Shown here piece after piece: positions 30,668 through 40,182 of a DNA stretch of 64,000 bases (within the stretch, counting starts at the first letter, position 1; each line of letters begins with the position of its first letter). Under the pieces are notes generated by a model. The model searched no databases and had not been told where the DNA came from. It worked only from the letters and a program-made list of their open reading frames with translations. The translations under genes were made by a program, and so were the position numbers. Source of the DNA: Candidatus Woesearchaeota archaeon. GTDB lineage: Archaea; Nanobdellota; Nanobdellia; Woesearchaeales; 21-14-0-10-32-9. The stretch covers positions 1 through 64,000 of the forward strand of contig JAIPET010000005.1 of the NCBI GenBank assembly GCA_021736975.1, given 5' to 3'.

Positions 30668-30740
30668 ATTTTTTTTAAAATATATTTACTATATTAAATT
30701 TTTGTTATAGAAAATAAGAAATAAAAAAATAAAAACATAT

Positions 30741-31553
30741 TTAATTTTTAAGCTTAACTTCTTTCATAGCTTTCCAAGCAATCTCATAAAGATTTTGAAT
30801 AGATGAAGCAAAGAAAGGTGTATTTATCCAAATACCAATGTCATATGTAGGATGAACTTCTGAATCGTCCATTAACATAAAAACAATTTCTTTTCCATCA
30901 ACAACAACAAATCTTCCATTAACTGATGCATGTCTAACTTCCGCAACTCCTGCAAGTTGTTTTGCTGCTTTTTCTGTTTCTTTATTCATTGGAGCGCATA
31001 TTTTTATTTTAACTCCTCTTTTCTTAAGTTGTTCAAATACAGGTTTAAATCCTTCAATTTTTCTTAAGAAACCTTGAGATGTAGTCATAATAGTAACAGA
31101 TTCTTCTGCTCCTCTTATAGTCATATCAAGATGATTATACAAGTTATGTCTTCCTTTTAATGAACCAGATAAATCTGAAGGCTCAATTAATTCAACACCT
31201 TGATTATGTAATGAATTTAATTCATCAACAATTTCAGTTCCTTTCAAACTTTCTAAAGCTTTAACATGTGTATCTGCTTCTGATTTAACATTTTTCTTAA
31301 CTCTTTCAAGAACTTCTTTTGGTGGTACCGCGATGTATTTAATTGGTTTGCCGATTTTCATAACAACAAATCCTTTCTTTTCTAATGATTCAAGAACATC
31401 ATAAGATCTTGATCTTGGTACGTTTGCAATGTCAGAAAGTTCTCCTGCTGTACTTACCCCTCTTGAAAGTAAAGCAGTCCAAATTTTTACTTCATATAAA
31501 TTTAAATTGAAGTATCTTCGTAATTTACTTAAAAATTCATCTTTAACTATCAT
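30741..31553 (-). CDS. TrmB-family transcriptional regulator
   Basis: N-terminal wHTH (LNLYEVKIWTALLSRGVSTAGELSDIANVPRSRSYDVLESLEKKGFV) plus PLD-like TrmB C-domain; start adjusted to MIVKDEF after GGGGGAA. Confidence 0.9.
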   Translation of the reverse strand: MIVKDEFLSKLRRYFNLNLYEVKIWTALLSRGVSTAGELSDIANVPRSRSYDVLESLEKKGFVVMKIGKPIKYIAVPPKEVLERVKKNVKSEADTHVKALESLKGTEIVDELNSLHNQGVELIEPSDLSGSLKGRHNLYNHLDMTIRGAEESVTIMTTSQGFLRKIEGFKPVFEQLKKRGVKIKICAPMNKETEKAAKQLAGVAEVRHASVNGRFVVVDGKEIVFMLMDDSEVHPTYDIGIWINTPFFASSIQNLYEIAWKAMKEVKLKN

Positions 31554-31659
31554 TCTAATTTCCCCCTTCGATAGGGCTAACCCCACCTCTTTTTAGTTAC
31601 TATTAAAATTAACTACTTTATATATGTTACGTTTTTTCACTATTGCTTGACAGTAATCT

Positions 31660-32508
31660 TTACGACTTTGTTAGTAAGTAGTAAATTTCGGGTCCTATTT
31701 CAAATTCGTAAATGTTCCAACCCGCAGAATTCTTTTGTTTCAGAGCTTCTTGGAACCAATGACGTTTTCCAGTAATTATGTTTTTTCCACTTATTGTTTT
31801 GCTTGGAAAAGAGATAATTATATTTTTACAAGAAATTTTATTTAATAATTTTGTAGAACTTCCTCTCTTAAGAGCCTCAAAACTATCTAAAGATTTTAAG
31901 AGGAGACAAGTATCAAAATCTTTAATTTTTTTAACAATTTCATTTTGAAAAGATTCTTTTGTCAAATCTCCATACATAGTATTTCCTTTAATTTTAGATA
32001 TATCAAAAAAAGATTGAATAAAAATCATATCTTCTTTACTAATATCAGAAGCAAAATATTCAATTTCTAAATTCCAAAAATAATAAGAAAAAGGATTAAA
32101 ACCACATGCAAGATCTGCAATCTTTTTTGGTTTTTTACAAACATCAATTATTTTTGAATAAACTCTATGAAAATAAAGAAGTCTTTCCTTTGTTGAAAGA
32201 TGAGATTTTAATATTTTATCAATTGCTTTTTCTTTATCTTGCTTTGAACTCAGATTGAATATTTCCAAAGCCTTTTTTCTTTTATTATTATTCAAAGTCT
32301 CTTTTTGAAAAACACCATAAAGAACTCTAAGTTTTTTTCTTACTATTTTTTTGAATTCTTTGAATTCTTTACTTTTTTCATTGAATTTTTTCTCTTTAAG
32401 TTTATCATAAATTTTTGGATTTTCCTTTTCAGAATCAGAGATTATTTTATTTAAAAATTCTTCAGGAATGTTTCTAAGTTCTTTTTTGGCTAAGAGTTTT
32501 GATTTCAT
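31660..32508 (-). CDS. Putative 16S rRNA (guanine-1405-N7)-type methyltransferase (FmrO/Arm/Rmt-like)
   Basis: HLSTKERLLYFHRVYSKII, IADLACGFNPFSYYFW, IISFPSKTISGKN, GWNIYEFEIGPEIYYLL resemble conserved motifs of the aminoglycoside-resistance 16S methyltransferase family. Confidence 0.72.
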   Translation of the reverse strand: MKSKLLAKKELRNIPEEFLNKIISDSEKENPKIYDKLKEKKFNEKSKEFKEFKKIVRKKLRVLYGVFQKETLNNNKRKKALEIFNLSSKQDKEKAIDKILKSHLSTKERLLYFHRVYSKIIDVCKKPKKIADLACGFNPFSYYFWNLEIEYFASDISKEDMIFIQSFFDISKIKGNTMYGDLTKESFQNEIVKKIKDFDTCLLLKSLDSFEALKRGSSTKLLNKISCKNIIISFPSKTISGKNIITGKRHWFQEALKQKNSAGWNIYEFEIGPEIYYLLTKS

Positions 32509-33059
32509 TTTTGTTCATTTATTAAGTTGGATGTTATTGTTATTAGTATTACTCCTGTGAAAAAATATGCACTCATATCTATTTTGAAAAAAAAGAAAGC
32601 GGCAGATATTATTACGATGATTAGCAAAGAATACAAAATTGTTTTTTTTGGTTTAGTGTATTCTTTGTGTTTTGGGTTTCTTTCATTTCTTATACTTGTG
32701 TATATGTAATGAACTATTAATAGTAAAGCAACAAGGACAATTTCGGGATGAAATAAATATATAAACGCGCCACTACCAACATATCCAATTCCTAAGAATA
32801 AGTTATTGAAAAAATATGAATCTTTTTTAAAATTGTCTTGTTTAGATAAATAATAAAAAATTATATACATAAAAAGCCCTAAAACACCAATCCCTATAAA
32901 AATACTGCTGAGAACTCGATGTTCTTCTGTTATTGTTGCACCTATAGAAAATATGTTTAAACGTGTTAATACTCCTGTTAATATAAGAAGAATGTTTAAT
33001 ATTATAGCCGAATACTTGTTATAATATTTTTGTTTTAATAATTCCAACATATTTACCAT
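32505..33059 (-). CDS. Hypothetical multi-pass membrane protein
   Basis: Several hydrophobic segments; 4-bp overlap with the downstream methyltransferase. Confidence 0.7.
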   Translation of the reverse strand: MVNMLELLKQKYYNKYSAIILNILLILTGVLTRLNIFSIGATITEEHRVLSSIFIGIGVLGLFMYIIFYYLSKQDNFKKDSYFFNNLFLGIGYVGSGAFIYLFHPEIVLVALLLIVHYIYTSIRNERNPKHKEYTKPKKTILYSLLIIVIISAAFFFFKIDMSAYFFTGVILITITSNLINEQK

Positions 33060-34084
33060 CTTAGTGTTCCCGCAATACCTCCTAATGAGTCCAGTTTTTG
33101 CATTGTTTCTTTTTGAGTTATGAATATTATTTCTGATTGGATTTGCTCTGCATTTCTTAACATAAAGTCTATTTCTTTATAGTTTTCTTTTTCTTTCATT
33201 TTTTTAAGAAGATTTTCTGAAACCATTATTTTTTTCACTGCACCTTCGGTAATTTTTTGTTTGGTTTCTTTAACACCATAACAAGCTTTATCATGACTAA
33301 TAGCAGTCATTATTTCTTCTACTGCTTGTAATTCTCTTGAAGTTCTTTCATCTTCTAAAGCTTTTTTTAATTCTGTTCTTTTCAGAAGCTCATTAAATGA
33401 TGTTTTGTTAACTTCACTAATATTTGCTTTTATTATTTTTTTATTTAATTCAGAAGATAATTCTTTTTCTAAATATTCTTTCCAAAAAGCCGGACTGGCT
33501 ATTATTATTTTATCTGGATTGAATCTTGTGTTGTATTCTTCTATTTGTTTACCAATTTCTTTGTAAAAATTTCCTTTTTTTTCTTCAGGAGTATCTTTTT
33601 TTTGCACATCACCTTCAAATTCAGATAAAATTTCATAACCATTTCTTTTAGTTAAACCAAACATAGAATTTTGTCTATCAAAAACAACAAGTAAAATATT
33701 AGATTTAGGTTTAGTTGCTTCCTCTAATTTTTTTAATTCAAAATTCGCCCAATTCTTTTGTATGTTTATTTTATCTCTTATTTCAAGATTAAAAGAATGA
33801 TGAGAACCAATAGAAACATCATCAGGACCTTCTTTAATTGTTCCAAGAATTCTTAAAGAATTGTTTTGAGGTTCATATTCAACCTTTTCAGTTTGGATTT
33901 TTAAAAAAATAGTTTTACGAACAACTTTAGCATTTTCATCAGAACCAATTTTTATTTTACGTTCAGTTTTACCTTTAACTAAATCACCTTTGGACAATAC
34001 ATGGGATAAACTCCAAAGATCTTCTTCATCAGTAATTTCAATACTAATATCTCCTTTTTTCAAATCTTTACCTAAAATCTTCAT
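33053..34084 (-). CDS. pelA: mRNA surveillance protein Pelota
   Basis: MKILGKDLKKGDISIEITDEEDLWSLSHVLSKGDLVKG; SHHSFNLE; FMLRNAEQ... start adjusted from 34192 to MKILGKD. Confidence 0.94.
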   Translation of the reverse strand: MKILGKDLKKGDISIEITDEEDLWSLSHVLSKGDLVKGKTERKIKIGSDENAKVVRKTIFLKIQTEKVEYEPQNNSLRILGTIKEGPDDVSIGSHHSFNLEIRDKINIQKNWANFELKKLEEATKPKSNILLVVFDRQNSMFGLTKRNGYEILSEFEGDVQKKDTPEEKKGNFYKEIGKQIEEYNTRFNPDKIIIASPAFWKEYLEKELSSELNKKIIKANISEVNKTSFNELLKRTELKKALEDERTSRELQAVEEIMTAISHDKACYGVKETKQKITEGAVKKIMVSENLLKKMKEKENYKEIDFMLRNAEQIQSEIIFITQKETMQKLDSLGGIAGTLRW

Positions 34085-34140
34085 AATAAAACAATAAAAG
34101 AACGATGTCTTTATATATTTTAATCTAAATTCTTGACACA

Positions 34141-34965
34141 ATGACAAAAAAGAGAAAACCAATAACAGGTTTAGTTTTAAGTGGAGGATCAAGCAGAGTA
34201 TTTGCTCAATTAGGAGTGCTTAAAGTATTATATTCTAAAGGATTCAGACCTGATATGATAGCAGGATGCTCTGTAGGAAGTTTACTTGGAACATTGTTAG
34301 CATCAGGAAAAAGTTTAGAAGAAATTGAAAAATGGTTATTTGAACAAAACCCTCTCAGACTTTTAGATATAAAATTTAACAGAATGGGTTTAATTAAAGG
34401 AGAAAAATTTGTAAAAGCAATATTAGACTTTTCTGATGCTAAAACTTTTGAAGATTTAAAAATACCTTTAATAGTTAATGCTACAAACATAAATAAGGGA
34501 AAAAATGAGTTTTTTTCAAAAGGTTTACTTTCAAATCCTTTAAATGCAAGTATTGCAATACCAGGAATATTTCAACCTAAAAAAATAGGTACTGAATTAT
34601 ATGTTGATGGAGGAGTCACAAATCCAGTTCCTGTAGATGCATTAAAAGATGCAGATTACATAGTCGCAATAGATGTTTCATTTTTCTTTAAAGAAATTAC
34701 AGAAAATTCAGGAGCATCAAGAGTATTATCACAATCAGTATATATTTCTCAAAGATCAGCATTTGAAGGAATAATGAAAAAAATGGAAAACAAACAAATA
34801 TTATTAATAAAACCACCTATCGAAAAATATTTTATAGCGGAATTTAGAAAAGAAAAATATGCAGAAATGATGGATATAGGTATTATTCAAGCAAGAAGAA
34901 TATTAAGTTCAAAAAAAAATTCTGAATTTATAAAAAAAATATATAAAAATGAAAACAAAAAATAA
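34141..34965 (+). CDS. Patatin-like phospholipase (copy 1)
   Basis: LSGGSSRVFAQLG, GCSVGS (GxSxG), DGGVTNPVPV (DGG). Confidence 0.93.
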   Translation: MTKKRKPITGLVLSGGSSRVFAQLGVLKVLYSKGFRPDMIAGCSVGSLLGTLLASGKSLEEIEKWLFEQNPLRLLDIKFNRMGLIKGEKFVKAILDFSDAKTFEDLKIPLIVNATNINKGKNEFFSKGLLSNPLNASIAIPGIFQPKKIGTELYVDGGVTNPVPVDALKDADYIVAIDVSFFFKEITENSGASRVLSQSVYISQRSAFEGIMKKMENKQILLIKPPIEKYFIAEFRKEKYAEMMDIGIIQARRILSSKKNSEFIKKIYKNENKK

Positions 34966-35737
34966 AATTGCACTAGTTCTAGGAGGAGGCGGGTTTAGAA
35001 TATACGCACATCTTGGTGTTATAAAAGTATTAGATGAAATGGGTATAAAACCAGATTATATAGCTGCAGCATCATCAGGTTCTTTAATAGGTGTTCTTTT
35101 AGCAAGTGGAAAATCATATAAGGAAATAGAAAATTTATTATTAAAAAATAAACATTTAACACTTTTAGATCCTGTATTAAAATTTAATGGTTTATTAAGA
35201 GGAAAAAGAAAAGTAAAAAAAGTATTAAATTTCTTAAAAATAAAAACATTTGAAGAATTAAAAATACCATTAATAATAAACGCAACAGATATAAATGATG
35301 GAAAAGAAATAGTTTTTAAAAAAGGACCTTTGTTTCCGGCAATACAAGCATCAAGTGCATTTCCAGGAATATTTTATCCAGTAAAATTAAAAGGAAAATA
35401 TTTGGTTGATGGAGGGATATATTCAACACTCCCAATACATCTTCTTCCAAAAGTTGATACAGTTATTGCAATTGACATATCTTATTTTTATAAAAAAATA
35501 AAAAAATCATCATCTTTTGCACATATATTACGTCAAAGTCTTTTTTTTATACAAAAACAACAGGTTAAACAAGAAATAGAATTAGAATTATTAAAAAATA
35601 AATCAAGAAAAATAATATTAATATCGCCCAAAGTAGAAGCATATTCTTTATTTGAATTTAGAAAAAAGAAACTTATAGAATTATTCAAATTAGGTGAAGA
35701 AGAAGCTAGAAGAGTATTAAAAAAAAATATTTTCTGA
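34949..35737 (+). CDS. Patatin-like phospholipase (copy 2, tandem paralog)
   Basis: LGGGGFRIYAHLG, AASSGS, VDGGIYSTLPI; overlaps the preceding gene. Confidence 0.93.
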   Translation: MKTKNKIALVLGGGGFRIYAHLGVIKVLDEMGIKPDYIAAASSGSLIGVLLASGKSYKEIENLLLKNKHLTLLDPVLKFNGLLRGKRKVKKVLNFLKIKTFEELKIPLIINATDINDGKEIVFKKGPLFPAIQASSAFPGIFYPVKLKGKYLVDGGIYSTLPIHLLPKVDTVIAIDISYFYKKIKKSSSFAHILRQSLFFIQKQQVKQEIELELLKNKSRKIILISPKVEAYSLFEFRKKKLIELFKLGEEEARRVLKKNIF

Positions 35738-35924
35738 TTGTTTAATTCATTAATTTTTTTAGAAAACACAATTAATTTCTATACTGTAAATAAATAAGCA
35801 CTGGACATATGTGCACAGAGTATATAAAGAAAAACACATAACTAATTATGTTGCCTTTAAACAAGGTTACCCCGCAATCAAAATTGGTTGTGTTGAAATA
35901 AAAAGCGAAAGCAAGGGTGAAAAA

Positions 35925-36245
35925 ATGGAAGAAAATAAAGTAGATGAAGTAGGAAGAGTTGGAGTAAAAACACCATCTGTAAAAGATATATTAGGAAAAA
36001 AACATCCTGAAAAAAAATTTAGAGCAGGATCTGTTTCTGCAACAATTTGGTTAAATCAAGGACAAACAGATGATGGAAAAGAAACAACATATAAAACAAT
36101 AAGTTTTGAAAGAAGTTATCTAGATAAAGACGGAAATTGGCAAACAACAAACTCATTAAGAACTAATGATTTACCAAAAGCAATACTTGTTCTAAACAAA
36201 GCATATGAACACTTAGAATTAAAAGAATTTCACGATGAAAATTGA
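35925..36245 (+). CDS. Conserved hypothetical protein upstream of radA
   Basis: ORF start moved to MEENKVDE, preceded by agggtgaaaaa; compact beta-rich sequence FRAGSVSATIWLNQGQTDDGKETTYKTISFERSY. Confidence 0.75.
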   Translation: MEENKVDEVGRVGVKTPSVKDILGKKHPEKKFRAGSVSATIWLNQGQTDDGKETTYKTISFERSYLDKDGNWQTTNSLRTNDLPKAILVLNKAYEHLELKEFHDEN

Positions 36246-36257
36246 GGCGAATAAAAA

Positions 36258-37205
36258 ATGGCAAAAGAAAAAGAAAAAGAAGTAACTGTAACAGATTTAC
36301 CAGGAGTAGGAGTTGCAACAGCAGATAAATTATCAGCTGCAGGATATGATGATTTATTATCAATAGCTGTAAGTAGTATTGGACAATTAACAGATGCTGC
36401 AGGAGTATCAGAAGCAGTAGCAAGAAAAATGATACAATCAGCAAGAGAAAACTTAAATATGGGTTTTCAAACAGGAATAGAAGTTCTAAAAAAAAGAGAT
36501 TTAGTACAAAAATTTAGTACAGGATGTCCAACTTTTGATCAAATGATGGGAGGAGGATTTGAAACTGGGGCAATCGTAGAATGTTTTGGACAATACGGTT
36601 CTGGAAAAACACAAATAGGACATTTAATGGCAGTAAGTATACAAAAAATGGATCCTGAAGCAGTAGCAGTATACATAGATACAGAGTCAACATTTAGACC
36701 AGAAAGAATAGCTCAATTTGCAAGAGGTTTAGAAATAGATCCAGAAAAAGCATTAAATAATATAAAAGTTGCAAAAGCATACAATTCAGATCATCAAATG
36801 ATTCTTGCAGAAAAAGTAGAAGATCTAATAAAAGATGGAAATAAAGTAAGATTAGTTATTGTTGATTCTTTAACAGCACACTTTAGAGCAGAATTTATAG
36901 GAAGAGGAACACTTGCAGAAAGACAACAAAAAATAAACAAACATATGAGAACGCTTGCACAAATTGCAGATAAATATAATATTTGTATATATGTAACAAA
37001 TCAAGTAATGGCAAAACCAGATTCTTTTTTCGGAGATCCAACAGAAGCAATTGGAGGGAATATAGTTGGACATAATTCAACATTTAGAATATATTTACGA
37101 AGAGGAAAAAAGAATAGTAGAGTAGCAAAATTAATAGATTCTCCTAATCTACCAGATTCTGAATGTGCTTTTAATATAACAGAAACTTGTTTAGAAGACA
37201 TATAA
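36258..37205 (+). CDS. radA: DNA repair and recombination protein RadA
   Basis: HhH N-domain LPGVGVATADKLSAAGY, Walker A GQYGSGKTQ, FRPERIAQFA, GGNIVGHNSTFRIYLRRGKK; no intein. Confidence 0.97.
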   Translation: MAKEKEKEVTVTDLPGVGVATADKLSAAGYDDLLSIAVSSIGQLTDAAGVSEAVARKMIQSARENLNMGFQTGIEVLKKRDLVQKFSTGCPTFDQMMGGGFETGAIVECFGQYGSGKTQIGHLMAVSIQKMDPEAVAVYIDTESTFRPERIAQFARGLEIDPEKALNNIKVAKAYNSDHQMILAEKVEDLIKDGNKVRLVIVDSLTAHFRAEFIGRGTLAERQQKINKHMRTLAQIADKYNICIYVTNQVMAKPDSFFGDPTEAIGGNIVGHNSTFRIYLRRGKKNSRVAKLIDSPNLPDSECAFNITETCLEDI

Positions 37206-37318
37206 TTAACCTATTTTTTTATTTTTTCGTTTATTTTTTCTAAAATTATTTAAAATATAAGTTCCTCTTAAAGAAAACAACACAAAAAAGTGTAGAAATT
37301 AATAGGTGAAACAAGGAA

Positions 37319-37747
37319 ATGCAAAGATTTGGAAATAGTGGGGGATATGAACAAAAATCTCCACCTGTACAGGTGGGAGAAGAGTTGGATGTAAGAATAG
37401 AAGCTGTCGGAGAAAAAGGCGATGGAGTAGCAAAAGTAAGAGGATTTGTACTTTTCATTCCAGGAGCAAAAGAAAACGAAGAATTAAGAGTAAAAATAAC
37501 AAGAGTTCTTAGACAAGTTGGATTTGCAGAAGTAATCGGAAAAGCAGAAGGTCCAATAGCAGATGATAAACCACAACAAAAAGAAACTCCAATTAAAGAA
37601 GCAAGAAAAGCACCAGTTCAAGAAGAATTCAAATACGACGAAACAAAAGATTCAGAAGATTTTGGAGATGAACCTTTAGAAGAAACATCTAAAGAAAATT
37701 CTGAAGAAGAATTAAACGAATCTGATGAAGATTCTGAAGATAAATAA
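37319..37747 (+). CDS. TRAM-domain protein with acidic C-tail
   Basis: VGEELDVRIEAVGEKGDGVAKVRGFVLFIPGAKENEELRVKITRVLRQVGFAEVI. Confidence 0.9.
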   Translation: MQRFGNSGGYEQKSPPVQVGEELDVRIEAVGEKGDGVAKVRGFVLFIPGAKENEELRVKITRVLRQVGFAEVIGKAEGPIADDKPQQKETPIKEARKAPVQEEFKYDETKDSEDFGDEPLEETSKENSEEELNESDEDSEDK

Positions 37748-37832
37748 AAATAATTTCTAATTTTTTTATTTTAATTTTATAAAATTATTATTGTTGCGCG
37801 TTTTAATTTCTATATTGTAAATAAATAAGATA

Positions 37833-37842
37833 ATATTTATAA
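37833..37842 (+). promoter_or_regulatory. TATA box of rpsB transcript
   Basis: tatttataaa, followed about 25 bp later by a GC-richer segment; implies a roughly 100-nt leader. Confidence 0.5.
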
Positions 37843-37866
37843 AACAAACACAATTACTAATAAATA

Positions 37867-37932
37867 GAGCCGACAACAATTCGCAGTAGAATTGTGATAC
37901 ACGTGAGGCAAAAAAAACCGTGGTGTTATTTT
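37867..37932 (+). ncRNA. Candidate structured 5' leader of rpsB (uS2)
   Basis: Perfect 7-bp hairpin acaattc-gcagta-gaattgt, then acacgtgaggcaaaaaaaaccgtggtgt; GC-richer than flanking DNA. Confidence 0.4.
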
Positions 37933-37968
37933 CTAATAATACTACTAAAATAAAAGGAGAAAAACAAA

Positions 37969-38568
37969 ATGGCAGATGAAGAATTATTAATAGCAAACGA
38001 CGAATACCTAAAATCAGGTATACACATAGGAACAAAATTTAGAACAAAACATATGGAAAATTTCATATACAAAACAAGACCAGACGGACTATCAGTTCTA
38101 AACATACAACAAATAGATCTTAGAATTAAATTAGCAGCAACAATGATATCAAACTACAAACCAGAAGAAATACTAATAGCATGCAGAAGAGAAAACGGCT
38201 GGAAATCAGTAAAAAAATTCGCAGAAATAACAGGATGTAAATTCTTCGCAGGAAGATACCCACCAGGCGTACTAACAAACCCAGCACTAAAAAACTTCAT
38301 AGAAGCAAAAATAATATTAGTAGTAGATTCATGGCCTGATAAAAATGCAATAGAAGACGCATTAAAAATAGGAATACCAGTAATCGCACTATGTGATACA
38401 AACAACCAATCAAACAACATAGATTTAGTAGTGCCATGTAATAATAAAGGTAAGAAGTCATTAGGATTATTCTTTTACTTGTTAGCAAAAATTTACACAA
38501 AAAACACAGGAATGCTATCAGAAAAAGAATTCAAATACACACTTGAAGACTTTACAGCAGATGAATAA
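37969..38568 (+). CDS. rpsB: 30S ribosomal protein uS2
   Basis: GIHIGTKFRTKHMENFIYKTRPDGLSVLNI; GRYPPGVLTNP; VDSWPDKNAIEDALKIGIPVIALCDTNN. Confidence 0.97.
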   Translation: MADEELLIANDEYLKSGIHIGTKFRTKHMENFIYKTRPDGLSVLNIQQIDLRIKLAATMISNYKPEEILIACRRENGWKSVKKFAEITGCKFFAGRYPPGVLTNPALKNFIEAKIILVVDSWPDKNAIEDALKIGIPVIALCDTNNQSNNIDLVVPCNNKGKKSLGLFFYLLAKIYTKNTGMLSEKEFKYTLEDFTADE

Positions 38569-38629
38569 ATTGTTGTTATAAATATATAACCTAAAAATAA
38601 GTAAGATACAAAATCTTACAATAATTTTT

Positions 38630-39034
38630 TTAATTTATTTTTTTTATTAAATTAAATTTTTTATCTAAAAAATCAAGTAAAAATCTAAAAATATAACCTA
38701 CAATAAAACCTAACATTGAAAAACTTTCAGCAAAATAAACAAAAATCAATGATAAAAAAGGAATAACATAATAACTAATTTTTTCAAACTTTTCCTTATT
38801 AACATCTAAAGTATCTTTTGCAAAGAATTTTTTCATATATTTGCCAATAAAATAAAAACAACCAATAAATAACAAAAAAATACCTGATAAAATTATAAAT
38901 GAAATTAAATCATATTCTTCAGATTGAATAAATTTAAACAAATAGTCATACATCGCAGCACTAATAAAAACCAAACCAGTAAAAATAATAAAATCCCAAA
39001 TAATTCTAAAAATAAGAAGACTTTTTTGCTTCAC
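38630..39034 (-). CDS. Hypothetical membrane protein
   Basis: Hydrophobic segments; 4-bp overlap with radB. Confidence 0.7.
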   Translation of the reverse strand: MKQKSLLIFRIIWDFIIFTGLVFISAAMYDYLFKFIQSEEYDLISFIILSGIFLLFIGCFYFIGKYMKKFFAKDTLDVNKEKFEKISYYVIPFLSLIFVYFAESFSMLGFIVGYIFRFLLDFLDKKFNLIKKIN

Positions 39035-39714
39035 TCTTCAATCTCCTCAAAACCATTATCAATAATTTTGAAAATAACTTCTTTTCCCTCAGGCAAAGAT
39101 CTATGCTTTCTTAAAATAGCTTTTTTAGCTCCATTAAAGCTTTGTAATTCTATGAGACATTTACTCGCATACTTTAAAATATCACCACCGACCATGTTAA
39201 TTTTGTCTTTATGCTCAAAATCAGAATAAACTTGATTAGTTACAAGAACAGGGATCTTAAATTTGCGAGTAATATGAACTAAATCAGCTAATTGAACACC
39301 CAAATCCCTATTAACATTAAAAACATCCTTAGTTTTACCAACTTCCAATCTGTAAAGCATAGCTATACTATCAACAATAATTAAACCAATTTTATCATTA
39401 ACCAATTTTTTCAATTTATCAAAAACTTTTTTTTGTTCATCAAAATCAGTAGGATTAAGAACAATAACATTTTTCAAAATAGTCTCATAATCATCAGTTA
39501 ATTGTTTTAACCTAGCAACACTAAAACTACCTTCAGTATCAATATAAATTATTTTTTTATCAGGATTACGAGCCAAACAAATCATACACAAATTACTTTT
39601 TCCAGAACCAGGTGGACCAAAAACAGTAGTAACAACATCTTTTTCAAAACCACCTTCCAATAACCAATCAATAATACTACTTCCAGAGCTAATTTTAGAG
39701 TTTTCTTCATCCAT
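39031..39714 (-). CDS. radB: DNA repair and recombination protein RadB
   Basis: FGPPGSGKSNLCMICL Walker A; IIYIDTEGSFS; LIIVDSIAMLYRLE; short RecA fold without HhH domain. Confidence 0.94.
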   Translation of the reverse strand: MDEENSKISSGSSIIDWLLEGGFEKDVVTTVFGPPGSGKSNLCMICLARNPDKKIIYIDTEGSFSVARLKQLTDDYETILKNVIVLNPTDFDEQKKVFDKLKKLVNDKIGLIIVDSIAMLYRLEVGKTKDVFNVNRDLGVQLADLVHITRKFKIPVLVTNQVYSDFEHKDKINMVGGDILKYASKCLIELQSFNGAKKAILRKHRSLPEGKEVIFKIIDNGFEEIEE

Positions 39715-39745
39715 TCAAATAGAAAATATGCTTTTTAATAAATAT

Positions 39746-40138
39746 TTAACGCATTTGAGGTACTGAATCAAATAAAGATTGCAACCCAGTTTTAATAGCT
39801 CCTTTTTCAGAAATTGAATGATGCATTTTAGGATTAATAGACCAAGATTCAGACTTATCCAAATTAACAAAATGAAACACTAAATCTTTAGAAATAATAA
39901 GATTCCAATTACTAATCAACCAATCCAAATTTTTCTTAACATTTAAACAAGAAATTTTTTCATTACTAAGATTATCAATATTTAATTTATCAAGATAATC
40001 AGCACACAAATGAATTTGTTTATGACCTGACTTTAAATTAACAATAATTTTATCAGAATCTTCTTTTAAAGATTCAATCCTTCTAAATACAGTATCTTTA
40101 TATTTAATATATGCAACAGTCCATTCAACTAAATTCAT
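39746..40138 (-). CDS. Hypothetical protein
   Basis: 130-aa ORF, co-oriented upstream of radB. Confidence 0.65.
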   Translation of the reverse strand: MNLVEWTVAYIKYKDTVFRRIESLKEDSDKIIVNLKSGHKQIHLCADYLDKLNIDNLSNEKISCLNVKKNLDWLISNWNLIISKDLVFHFVNLDKSESWSINPKMHHSISEKGAIKTGLQSLFDSVPQMR

Positions 40139-40182
40139 GATTAACTAGCTCTTTTTTCTCTTTTATTAATTTTTTCTTTCTT

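Noticed and set aside
34206-34490. Antisense ORFs inside patatin, CysS, PheS, RadA, uS2, MCM-region genes
   Set aside because: All lie opposite well-supported coding genes and lack domain signatures.
36258-37205. Search for an intein in RadA
   Set aside because: Walker A and downstream motifs are contiguous; normal length.
37328-37352. ggaaatagtgggggat resembling the ORB-like core
   Set aside because: Lies in TRAM coding sequence (QRFGNSGGYE) and lacks the TTCYAT half; likely coincidence.
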